From Niastella soli (GTDB taxonomy: Bacteria > Bacteroidota > Bacteroidia > Chitinophagales > Chitinophagaceae): 64,000 bases of DNA. The stretch spans positions 398,993 to 462,992 of the forward strand of contig NZ_JAGHKO010000001.1 in NCBI RefSeq assembly GCF_017742245.1, given 5' to 3'. The notes beneath the pieces are model-generated. The model worked only from the letters and a program-made list of their open reading frames with translations. It ran no database searches and was not told the DNA's origin. The translations under genes and the position numbers were made by a program. This document shows, one piece after another, positions 8,214 through 15,964 of the stretch; within the stretch, counting starts at the first letter, position 1; the number at the start of each line of letters is the position of its first letter.

Positions 8214-9353
8214 ATGGGCGAGATACAAACGTTTTTCATAACCTGGTGGCCTTGGATACTGTTTGCATTGTTTTGTCTGGTTATTCTGATCCAGTTAATT
8301 TATTATATAGCATTTTTTCGACGTGTAGCTTTTTTTAAATCAGCTTCCAAAGAGAAAACACAAACCCATGCGGTGAGCATTATTGTGTGCGCCCGGGATG
8401 AAGCAAATAATCTTACCAAATATTTACCCGGCGTGCTGGTGCAAACCTACCCTACCACGCATGAGTTGATTGTGGTAAACCATAATAGCCAGGACGAAAC
8501 CCGTTACCTGCTAGATGAGTTTAAAAAGACCTTTAAGAACCTGCAGGCCATAAACCTGGAACAGGAAGCACTGGGTATTCCCGGTAAAAAATATCCGTTG
8601 TCTATTGGTATAAAAGAAGCCAAACACGAAATATTATTACTTACCGATGCCGACTGTGTGCCTGCTTCTGAGTTCTGGTTACAAAAAATGCAGGAAGCCT
8701 ATCATGATGGGATTGAGATTGTACTGGGTTATGGCGCCTACAACAAAAAGCCCGGTATTTTAAACAAGATCATCCGTTTTGAAACATTCCATTCTGCCCT
8801 GCAATATATGTCGTATGCGCTTGCCGGTTTGCCATATATGGGTGTGGGCAGAAACCTGTCGTACAAACGCGAGTTGTTCTTCCGTACAAAAGGTTTTTCT
8901 TCCATCAACCACGTAGCCAGCGGTGATGATGACCTGTTCATTAACCAGGTTGCTACCAAACATAATGTGAATGTAGTGCTCGATCCTGAAGCGTTCACTT
9001 TGTCGGAACCTAAACGTAGGTTTGGCGACTGGATCCGTCAGAAGAACCGTCACTACAGCACCAGCAAATTTTACAAACCGGTTCATAAATTCCTGTTAGG
9101 TCTATATTCCACCTCCCATTTTTTTGTTTATCCGTTGTTTGTGTTGTGTATGTTCTTTTTCGACTGGCGATTGACACTGGGCGTATTTGGGATCCGCTTC
9201 CTGTGGCAGGCGGTGGTTTATTACAACGCCATGAAAAAGATGAATGAAAGGGATCTTTTTTACTGGTGGTGGATTTTAGATATCTGGATGTTCATACATT
9301 ACTTCATCTTTGCTCCTTCAATATGGAGAAAGCCCAACAAAAACTGGCACTGA
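8214..9353 (+). CDS. Family 2 glycosyltransferase, membrane-bound
   Basis: A 379-residue membrane glycosyltransferase of the GT2 (GT-A fold) family. It has an N-terminal membrane helix (about 10-32), then the nucleotide-sugar domain with VSIIVCARDEANN, the metal-binding LLLTDADCVP (DxD-type) and DDDLFINQ, followed by a QKNRHY motif in the place of the usual QxxRW. Two or three C-terminal membrane helices follow. It probably adds sugars to a lipid-linked or cell-surface glycan; donor and acceptor are unknown. ATG 8214 is preferred over GTG 8193. Its 3' end overlaps rsmG by 31 bp, implying an operon. Confidence 0.87.
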   Translation: MGEIQTFFITWWPWILFALFCLVILIQLIYYIAFFRRVAFFKSASKEKTQTHAVSIIVCARDEANNLTKYLPGVLVQTYPTTHELIVVNHNSQDETRYLLDEFKKTFKNLQAINLEQEALGIPGKKYPLSIGIKEAKHEILLLTDADCVPASEFWLQKMQEAYHDGIEIVLGYGAYNKKPGILNKIIRFETFHSALQYMSYALAGLPYMGVGRNLSYKRELFFRTKGFSSINHVASGDDDLFINQVATKHNVNVVLDPEAFTLSEPKRRFGDWIRQKNRHYSTSKFYKPVHKFLLGLYSTSHFFVYPLFVLCMFFFDWRLTLGVFGIRFLWQAVVYYNAMKKMNERDLFYWWWILDIWMFIHYFIFAPSIWRKPNKNWH

Positions 9354-9973
9354 TAACTAAGTATTTCAGTGACTTCACCCCTGTTCAGCTTCAACAATTC
9401 GCCGCTTTGGACGAACTGTATAACGACTGGAACAGCAAGATCAACGTTATTTCGCGTAAGGACATGGAAAGCCTCTACGAAAAGCATGTGCTGCATTCTT
9501 TAGCCATAGCCACTGCTTTTGAGTTTAAACCTGGTTCAACCATTGTTGACCTGGGTACGGGTGGCGGCTTTCCGGGTATCCCGCTGGCCATCTTTTTCCC
9601 TGAGGTAAAATTCCTGCTGGTTGATAGTATTGGCAAGAAATTAAAGGTAGTGGATGCCGTAGCCGAAGGCCTGCAATTGAAGAACGTTACTACCCGCCAT
9701 AGTCGCATTGAAGAGATCAAAGACAAAAAGTTTGACTTTGTAGTGTCAAGAGCGGTGGCGCCATTAAAAGACCTATGGCACTGGTCAAAGCCCTTGTTGA
9801 AGAAACCATCACCCAACAGTGAAAATCAAAAGCCCGGGCTCATTTGCTTAAAAGGCGGTGACCTGGGGCAGGAGATCTCTGAAAGCGGCTGCAGACCCCG
9901 TTTAATGGAAGTCTATGAGATCTTTAAGGAGGAATACTTCAAAGAGAAGTATATGTTATACGTTTCTGTCTGA
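9323..9973 (+). CDS. rsmG: 16S rRNA m7G527 methyltransferase
   Basis: RsmG methylates N7 of G527 in 16S rRNA. The 216-residue length fits the family (E. coli about 207). The SAM-binding signature VDLGTGGGFPGIPLAI is clear, followed by LLVDSIGKKLKVVDAV and the conserved VVSRAVAPL. The start at ATG 9323, inside the end of the glycosyltransferase gene, gives the normal N-terminus; the upstream part of the open frame is only shared coding sequence. The 31-bp overlap suggests translational coupling. Confidence 0.95.
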   Translation: MEKAQQKLALITKYFSDFTPVQLQQFAALDELYNDWNSKINVISRKDMESLYEKHVLHSLAIATAFEFKPGSTIVDLGTGGGFPGIPLAIFFPEVKFLLVDSIGKKLKVVDAVAEGLQLKNVTTRHSRIEEIKDKKFDFVVSRAVAPLKDLWHWSKPLLKKPSPNSENQKPGLICLKGGDLGQEISESGCRPRLMEVYEIFKEEYFKEKYMLYVSV

Positions 9974-10169
9974 ATAAGTGAAGCTTTAAAAGTAATTAGC
10001 CATTGTTAGTTATCCCCAAAGCGGGATGACCGGCGGCTATATGCTTCTTTCAATAGTCAATTCTATGTATTTAACATTCAATGACAAACAATGAATGTTT
10101 TTATGTATAGTAAGTAAAACTACCTTAAAGTGGTATTTTACGTTTCGGCAAAAAACTGAACTTTGTACC

Positions 10170-10814
10170 ATGATGGATATTACTGTATGTATTGTTGATG
10201 ATACAAAAGATATTCGGTCTGCTCTGGAACAGATCGTAACGATGTCGGAAGGATACCAGTTGTTGGGAAGTAGTGCAACTGCAGAAGAAGCGCTGGTGAA
10301 AATCCCTGATCTGAAGCCGAATGTTGTGCTGATGGATATAAACCTGGGTGAAGGCGAAAGTGGGATCGATGTAGTGAAACACCTGAAATCAGATTATCCT
10401 GAGATCCTTTTTATGATGTGTACGGTGTATGAAGACGATGAAAAGATCTTTGAAGCATTAAGCGCCGGCGCCAGTGGATATATTTTAAAGAAAACAGCTC
10501 CTCATAAGTTACTGGAAGCCATTAGGGAATTACAGGAAGGCGGTGCTCCCATGAGCAGTCAGATCGCTCGTAAAGTAGTAGCGGCCTTTCAACAAAATAA
10601 AGCGGGCGCTGAAGCTGCGGAGAACTCTCTCAGCGTTTTATCGAATCGTGAAAAAGAGATCCTGGAATTACTGGCTAAAGGTATGCTGTATAAAGAAATA
10701 GCCGCCAGTTTATTCATCAGCCAGGAAACAGTGCGAAAACACGTATATCACATATACGAAAAGTTACATGTAAATAATCGCGTTGAAGCTATTAATAAGT
10801 TCTTTGGACGGTAA
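10170..10814 (+). CDS. NarL/FixJ-type response regulator (orphan)
   Basis: A 214-residue two-component regulator. The receiver domain (about 4-120) has the acidic pair VDD near residue 10, phospho-acceptor Asp56 in VVLMDINLG, and the conserved Lys in SGYILKK. A LuxR-type helix-turn-helix occupies about 150-214 (LSNREKEILELLAKG, YKEIAASLFISQETVRKHV). No histidine kinase gene adjoins it, so the partner is elsewhere. Start ATG 10170 removes an unlikely N-terminal extension; the sequence GAACTTTG just upstream is a partial -7 element, which would make the mRNA nearly leaderless. Confidence 0.9.
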   Translation: MMDITVCIVDDTKDIRSALEQIVTMSEGYQLLGSSATAEEALVKIPDLKPNVVLMDINLGEGESGIDVVKHLKSDYPEILFMMCTVYEDDEKIFEALSAGASGYILKKTAPHKLLEAIRELQEGGAPMSSQIARKVVAAFQQNKAGAEAAENSLSVLSNREKEILELLAKGMLYKEIAASLFISQETVRKHVYHIYEKLHVNNRVEAINKFFGR

Positions 10815-10865
10815 TCCGGAGGGATTAGGTCGTGTTAAAGGAACAAAATTACCCACAAAGTAGTA

Positions 10866-10896
10866 TTGTTTTAATATTAATACGAGCCTAGATTTG
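10866..10896 (+). promoter_or_regulatory. Bacteroidota-type promoter in intergenic region
   Basis: TTG at 10866-10868, a 20-nt spacer and TAGATTTG at 10889-10896 match the Bacteroidota housekeeping promoter consensus exactly. It lies downstream of the response regulator and upstream of no annotated gene. Transcription would start near 10903. Confidence 0.65.
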
Positions 10897-10902
10897 CATC
10901 TG

Positions 10903-11001
10903 GTTGTCACATCAAATACTTACATGCCATTTTACCTTCCTGTGCTCTGTTCGTCAATAACCTTATTTTAAGGGGGCCGTTCGTTGAGGAGCGGCCTTTT
11001 T
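10903..11001 (+). ncRNA. Candidate small RNA or leader-peptide transcript
   Basis: The region between the perfect promoter (10866-10896) and a hairpin plus T run (10975-11001) predicts a roughly 100-nt transcript. It contains a 15-codon open frame, ATG 10924 to TAA 10971 (MPFYLPVLCSSITLF), whose stop directly abuts the terminator stem. This could be a small RNA, a tiny protein gene or a decayed leader. The hairpin may also serve the response regulator. Confidence 0.4.
10975..11001 (+). terminator. Rho-independent terminator
   Basis: GGCCG (10975-10979) pairs with CGGCC (10992-10996), followed by TTTTT. Confidence 0.75.
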
Positions 11002-11024
11002 GATTAAGTACCTGTTTAGTTACA

Positions 11025-11064
11025 AAAAAAACGTCCTCCCTTACCTTCAGGAGGACGTTTTTTT
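11025..11064. terminator. Bidirectional terminator
   Basis: ACGTCCTCC pairs with GGAGGACGT across a 10-nt loop, flanked by A and T runs on both sides. It serves the convergent M1 peptidase gene and blocks rightward read-through. Confidence 0.9.
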
Positions 11065-11082
11065 ATTCTCAGGATCATCCTG

Positions 11083-13104
11083 TTACCAGGGAATATCCAG
11101 TTTGTTATTCTTTCTATCAACATCAGCCATTCGCATGGAAGGATCAATTTCAATAACCTTCAGATCAGTGATCTTGTGAATTACTTCCAGGGTGTATTGG
11201 GGATGGGTCCACTTCCAGGGCTCATATACATTGCGGGGAATGGCAGCATCCTCTACCGGTTTCTCCCCAAACATCAAATACATGGGCACATAAGCCATCA
11301 GCTTGCTGCCATCTTTAAATGTCACCAGCAGATCAATAGGCATTGGCATATTGCCCAGGCGTTTTAACCTGATCTTTGTTTTCCCCCCTTCTTCCCACAA
11401 ACTATCTATACCATAGTCAATTGTCTTGGTGGTATTCACAAAGTATTCGCGGTACCAGTCCAGCTTCATATCACTGGCCTTTTCTGCTACGCGAATAAAA
11501 TCATTTACATTAGGATGTTTGAAGCGCCATTGGTTATAATAATCCATCAGGATCTTATCGCGCATCTGTGCTCCTACAACGTATCCCAATTGTTCTATAA
11601 ACACCTCTCCCTTTGAATACGAAGCAAGGCTGTAAGCAAAGTTTGTTTCAAAGTGATCGGCATGGGTAGTTAACGGTTCTTCCAGGCGGCTGGCCACCAG
11701 TCCGAAGTAATTGTCATAAGCATCTTCGTGCGGACTGGCAGTGCCCAGGAACGATCTGCTTTTTGTAAGCGAATCAACCAGCGTTTTCTTACGCGGACCT
11801 GTACCTGCGGTTGTTTCTGTTACAGCAGAACCTGAAACTGTTTGATAATAATTAGTGACCAGGGCTGCAGCGTAGCTTGTAAAGCCTTCATCCATCCAGC
11901 CATATTCCGATTCATTAGTGCCCAGCATACCCTGGTACCAGCTGTGCATCCATTCATGAAAGGCAGTGCTTACACTGGGGCCAACAATCAGGGTACTCAT
12001 GGGATATTCCATCCCCCCATCGCCCCCATGGATAAATGTATATTGTTTGTAAGGGTAAGCGCCGAATTTCTTTTCAATAAAAGGCAACACGGTTACAGCG
12101 GCATCTGCTATGCGGTTCCACTCCGCATCAAACCACTTAATATAGGCATCTGCATTGGCATAATTCTTTTTCTTATCGGCAGGCATTGCTTCGTATGTTC
12201 TGCGCAGCAGGTCTTCTTCACGGTTGTAGATCACGTGAATAACCGGACCGCCGGCAATAGTGCGGGTCAAATGCACGTAATCAGGATCAGCCGCCCACAT
12301 AAAGTCATGCACGTTGGGCGCTACAAAACGCCAGGTTAAGGTGGGACCTGTAGGCGCCGCCATTCTTACCCCAGGGTCCTGGTATCCAAAACCTATCTGG
12401 TTGGGGTTTTGTAAATAGCCTGTTCCACCGATCATGTACTTTTTATCGATGGTAATGTTCACTTCATAATCGCCCCATACGCCATAAAACTCACGCGCTA
12501 TATAAGGGGTGGGATGCCAGCCTTCATAATCGTATTCACACATTTTGGGATACCACTGGCTCATAGAGTAACGTACACCAGTACCCGGGTTATCGCGGCC
12601 ACTCCGTCTGATCTGTAAAGGCACCTGCGCCTCAAATTCCATTTCAAACACCACTTTGGCTTTGGGCAGGATCGGTACAGTAAGCGGTACTTCCAGAATT
12701 GTTTCATCCACGGTGTACTTCAACGCTATGCCGTTCATTTTTAACGACAACACCTTTTGATAACCTATTTCATCTGGTTTCAGGTTCTGAATACGGTCCT
12801 TTACACGAGGGTCCCAGTCGGCACGGCCATTGGTAGTTTTTTGTCCCAATGCGCGGCTGCGACTGTCCATCATACTATTTGGTTGAAAGGCATTCCAGTA
12901 TAAGTGATAGAATACTTTTTTAAGGGTATCGGGAGAGTTATTGGTATACTCCAACCGTTGTTTACCGGTAAACCGGTTGGTAGTTACATTCATGGCAACA
13001 TCCATCGTGTATTTCACCCGCTGTTGCCACCTGTCGGGTTGTGCCCACGCCACCACTGTTAACAGAGTACAGGTCGTCAGTGTATAAATCCTCTTACGCA
13101 TCAT
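11083..13104 (-). CDS. Secreted M1 family metallopeptidase
   Basis: A 673-residue M1-type (gluzincin) zinc peptidase with a signal peptide cleaved near VVAWA-QPDR. The N-terminal beta domain is followed by the catalytic domain with GGMEYP (the GAMEN-like exopeptidase loop), HEWMH (zinc ligands His383 and His387, general base Glu384) and the third zinc ligand in WMDEGFTSYA (Glu406). The substrate is probably peptides or N-termini in the periplasm or outside. The ATG at 13104 (or 13101) is preferred over an upstream TTG. A strong terminator follows. Confidence 0.9.
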   Translation of the reverse strand: MMRKRIYTLTTCTLLTVVAWAQPDRWQQRVKYTMDVAMNVTTNRFTGKQRLEYTNNSPDTLKKVFYHLYWNAFQPNSMMDSRSRALGQKTTNGRADWDPRVKDRIQNLKPDEIGYQKVLSLKMNGIALKYTVDETILEVPLTVPILPKAKVVFEMEFEAQVPLQIRRSGRDNPGTGVRYSMSQWYPKMCEYDYEGWHPTPYIAREFYGVWGDYEVNITIDKKYMIGGTGYLQNPNQIGFGYQDPGVRMAAPTGPTLTWRFVAPNVHDFMWAADPDYVHLTRTIAGGPVIHVIYNREEDLLRRTYEAMPADKKKNYANADAYIKWFDAEWNRIADAAVTVLPFIEKKFGAYPYKQYTFIHGGDGGMEYPMSTLIVGPSVSTAFHEWMHSWYQGMLGTNESEYGWMDEGFTSYAAALVTNYYQTVSGSAVTETTAGTGPRKKTLVDSLTKSRSFLGTASPHEDAYDNYFGLVASRLEEPLTTHADHFETNFAYSLASYSKGEVFIEQLGYVVGAQMRDKILMDYYNQWRFKHPNVNDFIRVAEKASDMKLDWYREYFVNTTKTIDYGIDSLWEEGGKTKIRLKRLGNMPMPIDLLVTFKDGSKLMAYVPMYLMFGEKPVEDAAIPRNVYEPWKWTHPQYTLEVIHKITDLKVIEIDPSMRMADVDRKNNKLDIPW

Positions 13105-13261
13105 GTAAGTATTTTGTTTAAATAAAGTTTTCAAGTGCGGAAGGTAATTAAAAAAGAAAAATTATAAATAGTTATAAGTTGTAAGCGGCTGTTGTCACAG
13201 ATCAACAACAAGCCCGTTATGCTTGATCAAATTCAAGTTTTCAGCAGAAAAAAAGTCAGAT

Positions 13262-13293
13262 TTGTTATTATAAATTAATATGTAATAGATTTG
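13262..13293 (+). promoter_or_regulatory. Bacteroidota-type promoter, no gene downstream
   Basis: TTG (13262-13264), 21 nt, TAGATTTG (13286-13293), on the plus strand between two minus-strand genes. Confidence 0.55.
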
Positions 13294-13299
13294 TGGGCA

Positions 13300-13383
13300 T
13301 TCCATTAGAAGAATTTTTACTGCTTTTCACATTCAACAGCATAAACAGGAATCCCCCCGAGGTATCGGGGGGACTTGTTTTTT
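13300..13383 (+). ncRNA. Candidate small RNA
   Basis: Promoter 13262-13293 points at a perfect 9-bp hairpin (TCCCCCCGA at 13352-13360, TCGGGGGGA at 13365-13373) followed by ACTTGTTTTTTT. The predicted transcript is about 80 nt and contains no ATG. Both flanking genes are on the minus strand, so this plus-strand promoter-terminator pair serves no visible protein gene. Confidence 0.4.
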
Positions 13384-13407
13384 TATATATGTAGTTATAT
13401 TAAGATC

Positions 13408-13863
13408 CTATAGGGTGATATTATCTCTTAGCATCCGGCCGGTGCTATCGAAAAACAATTGTTTTTTCAGGATATCATTTTTCTGAATATCGAGGCGGTA
13501 TTGTGTTTTGGCTTCGCGCAGGTCTATTTTATAAGCCTGTTTTATAGACCACTCTTCAGCATATTTACTTTTTTGAAAGCCCTCTTTTACAGCGGGGAGA
13601 ATGTCTGCATCCGGAACTTTATTCTCGGTACTTTGCCAAAAGCCTTTATTGGTAAATTTTGCTTCGTAGTGGATATTATTCTGATCGAAGGAGGCGGTAA
13701 ACCCGCTTAAGCGGTCGCGCCATTCTACATTCAGTGCGGTGGGGTATTTCTGTCTGAACGCTTCGGTTACTTCAGCTGGTACTTTACGCACCTGTGCATC
13801 AGCGGTATTATATATGGCAAAAGTAAGCGTCAACGCCAGGCAATAACTAATGAGTTTTTTCAT
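13408..13863 (-). CDS. PepSY-like secreted protein
   Basis: A 151-residue secreted protein with a signal peptide cleaved after NTADA. The mature part holds two PepSY-like (beta-lactamase-inhibitor-like) repeats: VPAEVTEAFRQKYPTALNVEW with a following beta strand (about 28-85), and LPAVKEGFQKSKYAEEWSI (about 90-148). Such proteins are common in the Bacteroidota envelope; their role is unclear, with peptidase inhibition or binding suggested for the fold. ATG 13863 gives a standard signal peptide; ATG 13875 is possible. Confidence 0.8.
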   Translation of the reverse strand: MKKLISYCLALTLTFAIYNTADAQVRKVPAEVTEAFRQKYPTALNVEWRDRLSGFTASFDQNNIHYEAKFTNKGFWQSTENKVPDADILPAVKEGFQKSKYAEEWSIKQAYKIDLREAKTQYRLDIQKNDILKKQLFFDSTGRMLRDNITL

Positions 13864-14000
13864 AACTAAATGCATATTTATAGGTTACCATGCAAATTTC
13901 AAACCTTGTTGCTATACTGAAAACAAAAAAATAGTTAATAGTGTGAAGAGTGGGCAATGGTGAGCGTTGAATCCGCTTACGCCAAGGCTTCGGCGGACAA

Positions 14001-14142
14001 GTCGGCAGTCGGCGATCCGGCCTTCGCTGCGCCCGGGGCCGGTAATCGTGAAATCACGACAAGTCGGGACAAGCTGTCAAACGAGAAACGTGAAACTTGA
14101 AAGGGTTCGCGCTTCATCCTGGTCAACTGATCAACTGGTCAA
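14001..14142. repeat. Dispersed 111-bp repeat, copy 1, plus tail
   Basis: Positions 14001-14111 match 24797-24907 at 106 of 111 bases without gaps. The repeat holds a CCGGCC/GGCCGG hairpin, a (imperfect here) CCCGACAAGTCGGG palindrome, and 7-bp units GTCAAAC, GAGAAAC, GTGAAAC. It is followed by CATCCTGGTCAACTGATCAA, also present after copy 2. It lies between the PepSY-like gene and rsmI. Confidence 0.85.
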
Positions 14143-14158
14143 CTTTCAAATTCACATC

Positions 14159-14860
14159 TCATTCACCACTTTCATCTCTTGAATTACCTTTTATCACCTC
14201 CTTCCCAGCTAAGACAATAACAATCTCCCCCTTAACATCTTTTTGTTGAAAGTGTGTAACCAACTCCTGCAACGTACCATGTGCATTTTCTTCATACATT
14301 TTACTAAGCTCACGGCTTACGCTGCATAAACGATCGGCACCAAAGTATTGAACAAACTCCTGCAGGGTTTTAAGTAGTCGGTGCGGTGATTCATAAATGA
14401 TCATAGTGCGATCTTCTTCGGCCAGTTTTTTTAACATGGTTTGACGTCCCTTTTTAGGCGGAAGGAAACCTTCAAACGTAAAGCGGGTCATAGGAAGCCC
14501 ACTGTTCACCAGGGCGGGAACAAATGCGGTAGCGCCGGGGAGGCATTCTACTTTTATACCTTGCTTAATACATTCGCGCACGAGCAAAAACGCGGCATCG
14601 GAAATACCCGGAGTGCCGGCATCTGATATCATAGCCATGGTCTTACCTTCCAGTAACTGGCTGGTGAGATGTGGCACTATCTGATGCTCGTTATGCTGGT
14701 GATAGGTTGTAAGCGGCCGCGATATCTGATAGTGATTTAACAATTTGCTCGAGGTGCGGGTATCTTCAGCCAGTATCAGATCAACCTGCTTCAACACCTC
14801 CAGGGCCCTGAGCGTAATATCCTGCAAATTGCCAATGGGGGTGGGAACTATATAAAGCAT
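14159..14860 (-). CDS. rsmI: 16S rRNA 2'-O-methyltransferase (C1402)
   Basis: RsmI methylates the ribose of C1402 in 16S rRNA using SAM. The tetrapyrrole-methylase fold is evident: N-terminal VPTPIGNLQDITLRA, LAEDTRTSSKLL, SDAGTPGISDA and CLPGATAFVPALVNSGL, then FEGFLPPKKGRQ and IIYESPHRL. Length 233 residues is normal. It is the last gene of a leftward run that may include purS, although a 72-bp gap separates them. Confidence 0.96.
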   Translation of the reverse strand: MLYIVPTPIGNLQDITLRALEVLKQVDLILAEDTRTSSKLLNHYQISRPLTTYHQHNEHQIVPHLTSQLLEGKTMAMISDAGTPGISDAAFLLVRECIKQGIKVECLPGATAFVPALVNSGLPMTRFTFEGFLPPKKGRQTMLKKLAEEDRTMIIYESPHRLLKTLQEFVQYFGADRLCSVSRELSKMYEENAHGTLQELVTHFQQKDVKGEIVIVLAGKEVIKGNSRDESGE

Positions 14861-14932
14861 AATTGATAATGCGCTAATATGTTAACATGCTTCCAACAAA
14901 GAGGCACATTAACATATTAGCTTATCAAAACG

Positions 14933-15178
14933 TTAGTTAATTACGATTTCGAAATACTCCATTACTGGATTAGCGAGTAGCTTCTTGGAGGCTTCTTCGG
15001 CAATTGCTTTTGCCTGATCAGGGGTGTTGGCTTCTACCTGCAGGGTAATGTTCTTTCCTACCCGTACATCCTGAATATTACCCAATCCCAGATTTTGCAA
15101 TCCACCCATTACGGCTTTTCCTTGCGGATCGAGCAATTCTTTTAACGGCATTACCTTCACCTGAACTGTATAGGTCAT
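14933..15178 (-). CDS. purS: Phosphoribosylformylglycinamidine synthase subunit PurS
   Basis: PurS is the small structural subunit of the three-part FGAM synthase (PurS, PurQ, PurL) in purine synthesis. The 81-residue protein shows YTVQVKVMPLKELLDPQGKA, NLGLGNIQDVRVGK and the terminal NPVMEYFEI typical of the family. purL and purQ are not in the window. Its start overlaps the stop of pssA by 4 bp, so the two are cotranscribed and probably translationally coupled. Confidence 0.93.
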   Translation of the reverse strand: MTYTVQVKVMPLKELLDPQGKAVMGGLQNLGLGNIQDVRVGKNITLQVEANTPDQAKAIAEEASKKLLANPVMEYFEIVIN

Positions 15179-15936
15179 GTGGTTTTATTTTTGAACGCCA
15201 AAGATAAGATGATGTAAAGAATAAATACAACCGGTACTGCCATCCATTTTAATAATATAGCGGCTATTATGGCTGCTGCCAGCAAAATAAGCTTAGGCAG
15301 ATTGCTTTTCACTGAAAAATTTTTAAATTTCAGCGCCATCAACGGCAAATTGCTTACCATTAAATAGCTCAGCACCACAATTATACCATACCACACCCAA
15401 CGATTCTGCAGTATGCTCGCCACCTCGGCATTCGAATACCAGTAAATAAGCGGCAATGATGCTACCAGTAAGCCTGCTGCGGGCGTAGGTACGCCTTTAA
15501 AGCCGAATTGCTGTGAATCGTCGATATTGAACTTGCCCAGGCGATAAGCTGCTGCACAGGGTATCAACAGGGCAGGCAATAACAGTATAACAGGCGCTTG
15601 AACCCCATCGGGCATGCCGGCATAACTCAAGCGCAAAAACTGGTACACGATCATGCCTGGCGCCACACCAAAACTAACCACATCGGCCAGAGAATCGAGT
15701 TGTTTGCCCAGGGCTGAAGAAGCATGGAACAGACGGGCAACAAACCCATCTAAAAAATCCACCACAGCAGCCAGTGCAATGAACAAGGAAGCCAGTCCTA
15801 TTTTTTCAGGAACTTCCAGCAATTGTGTCCCCTGCTCATCAGTCACAATAATAATTCCATTCTGTAATATGTATATGATAGCAATACAGCCAAAGAACAA
15901 ATTGAGTAACGTGAACAGGTTTGGTATGTGTTTCAT
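15175..15936 (-). CDS. pssA: CDP-diacylglycerol-serine O-phosphatidyltransferase
   Basis: This integral membrane enzyme makes phosphatidylserine, the precursor of phosphatidylethanolamine. The CDP-alcohol phosphatidyltransferase motif D-G-x2-A-R-x8-G-x3-D-x3-D is seen in DGFVAR, followed by GKQLDSLAD. About six to seven membrane helices fill the 253 residues. It lies 28 bp downstream of pepP and overlaps purS by 4 bp, forming a pepP-pssA-purS operon. Confidence 0.94.
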   Translation of the reverse strand: MKHIPNLFTLLNLFFGCIAIIYILQNGIIIVTDEQGTQLLEVPEKIGLASLFIALAAVVDFLDGFVARLFHASSALGKQLDSLADVVSFGVAPGMIVYQFLRLSYAGMPDGVQAPVILLLPALLIPCAAAYRLGKFNIDDSQQFGFKGVPTPAAGLLVASLPLIYWYSNAEVASILQNRWVWYGIIVVLSYLMVSNLPLMALKFKNFSVKSNLPKLILLAAAIIAAILLKWMAVPVVFILYIILSLAFKNKTT

Positions 15937-15964
15937 GAATGCAAATTAGCTTATTCTTTTTCGT

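Noticed and set aside
11842..12339. 165-codon plus-strand open frame
   Set aside because: It is antisense to the catalytic domain of the M1 peptidase and has no independent support.
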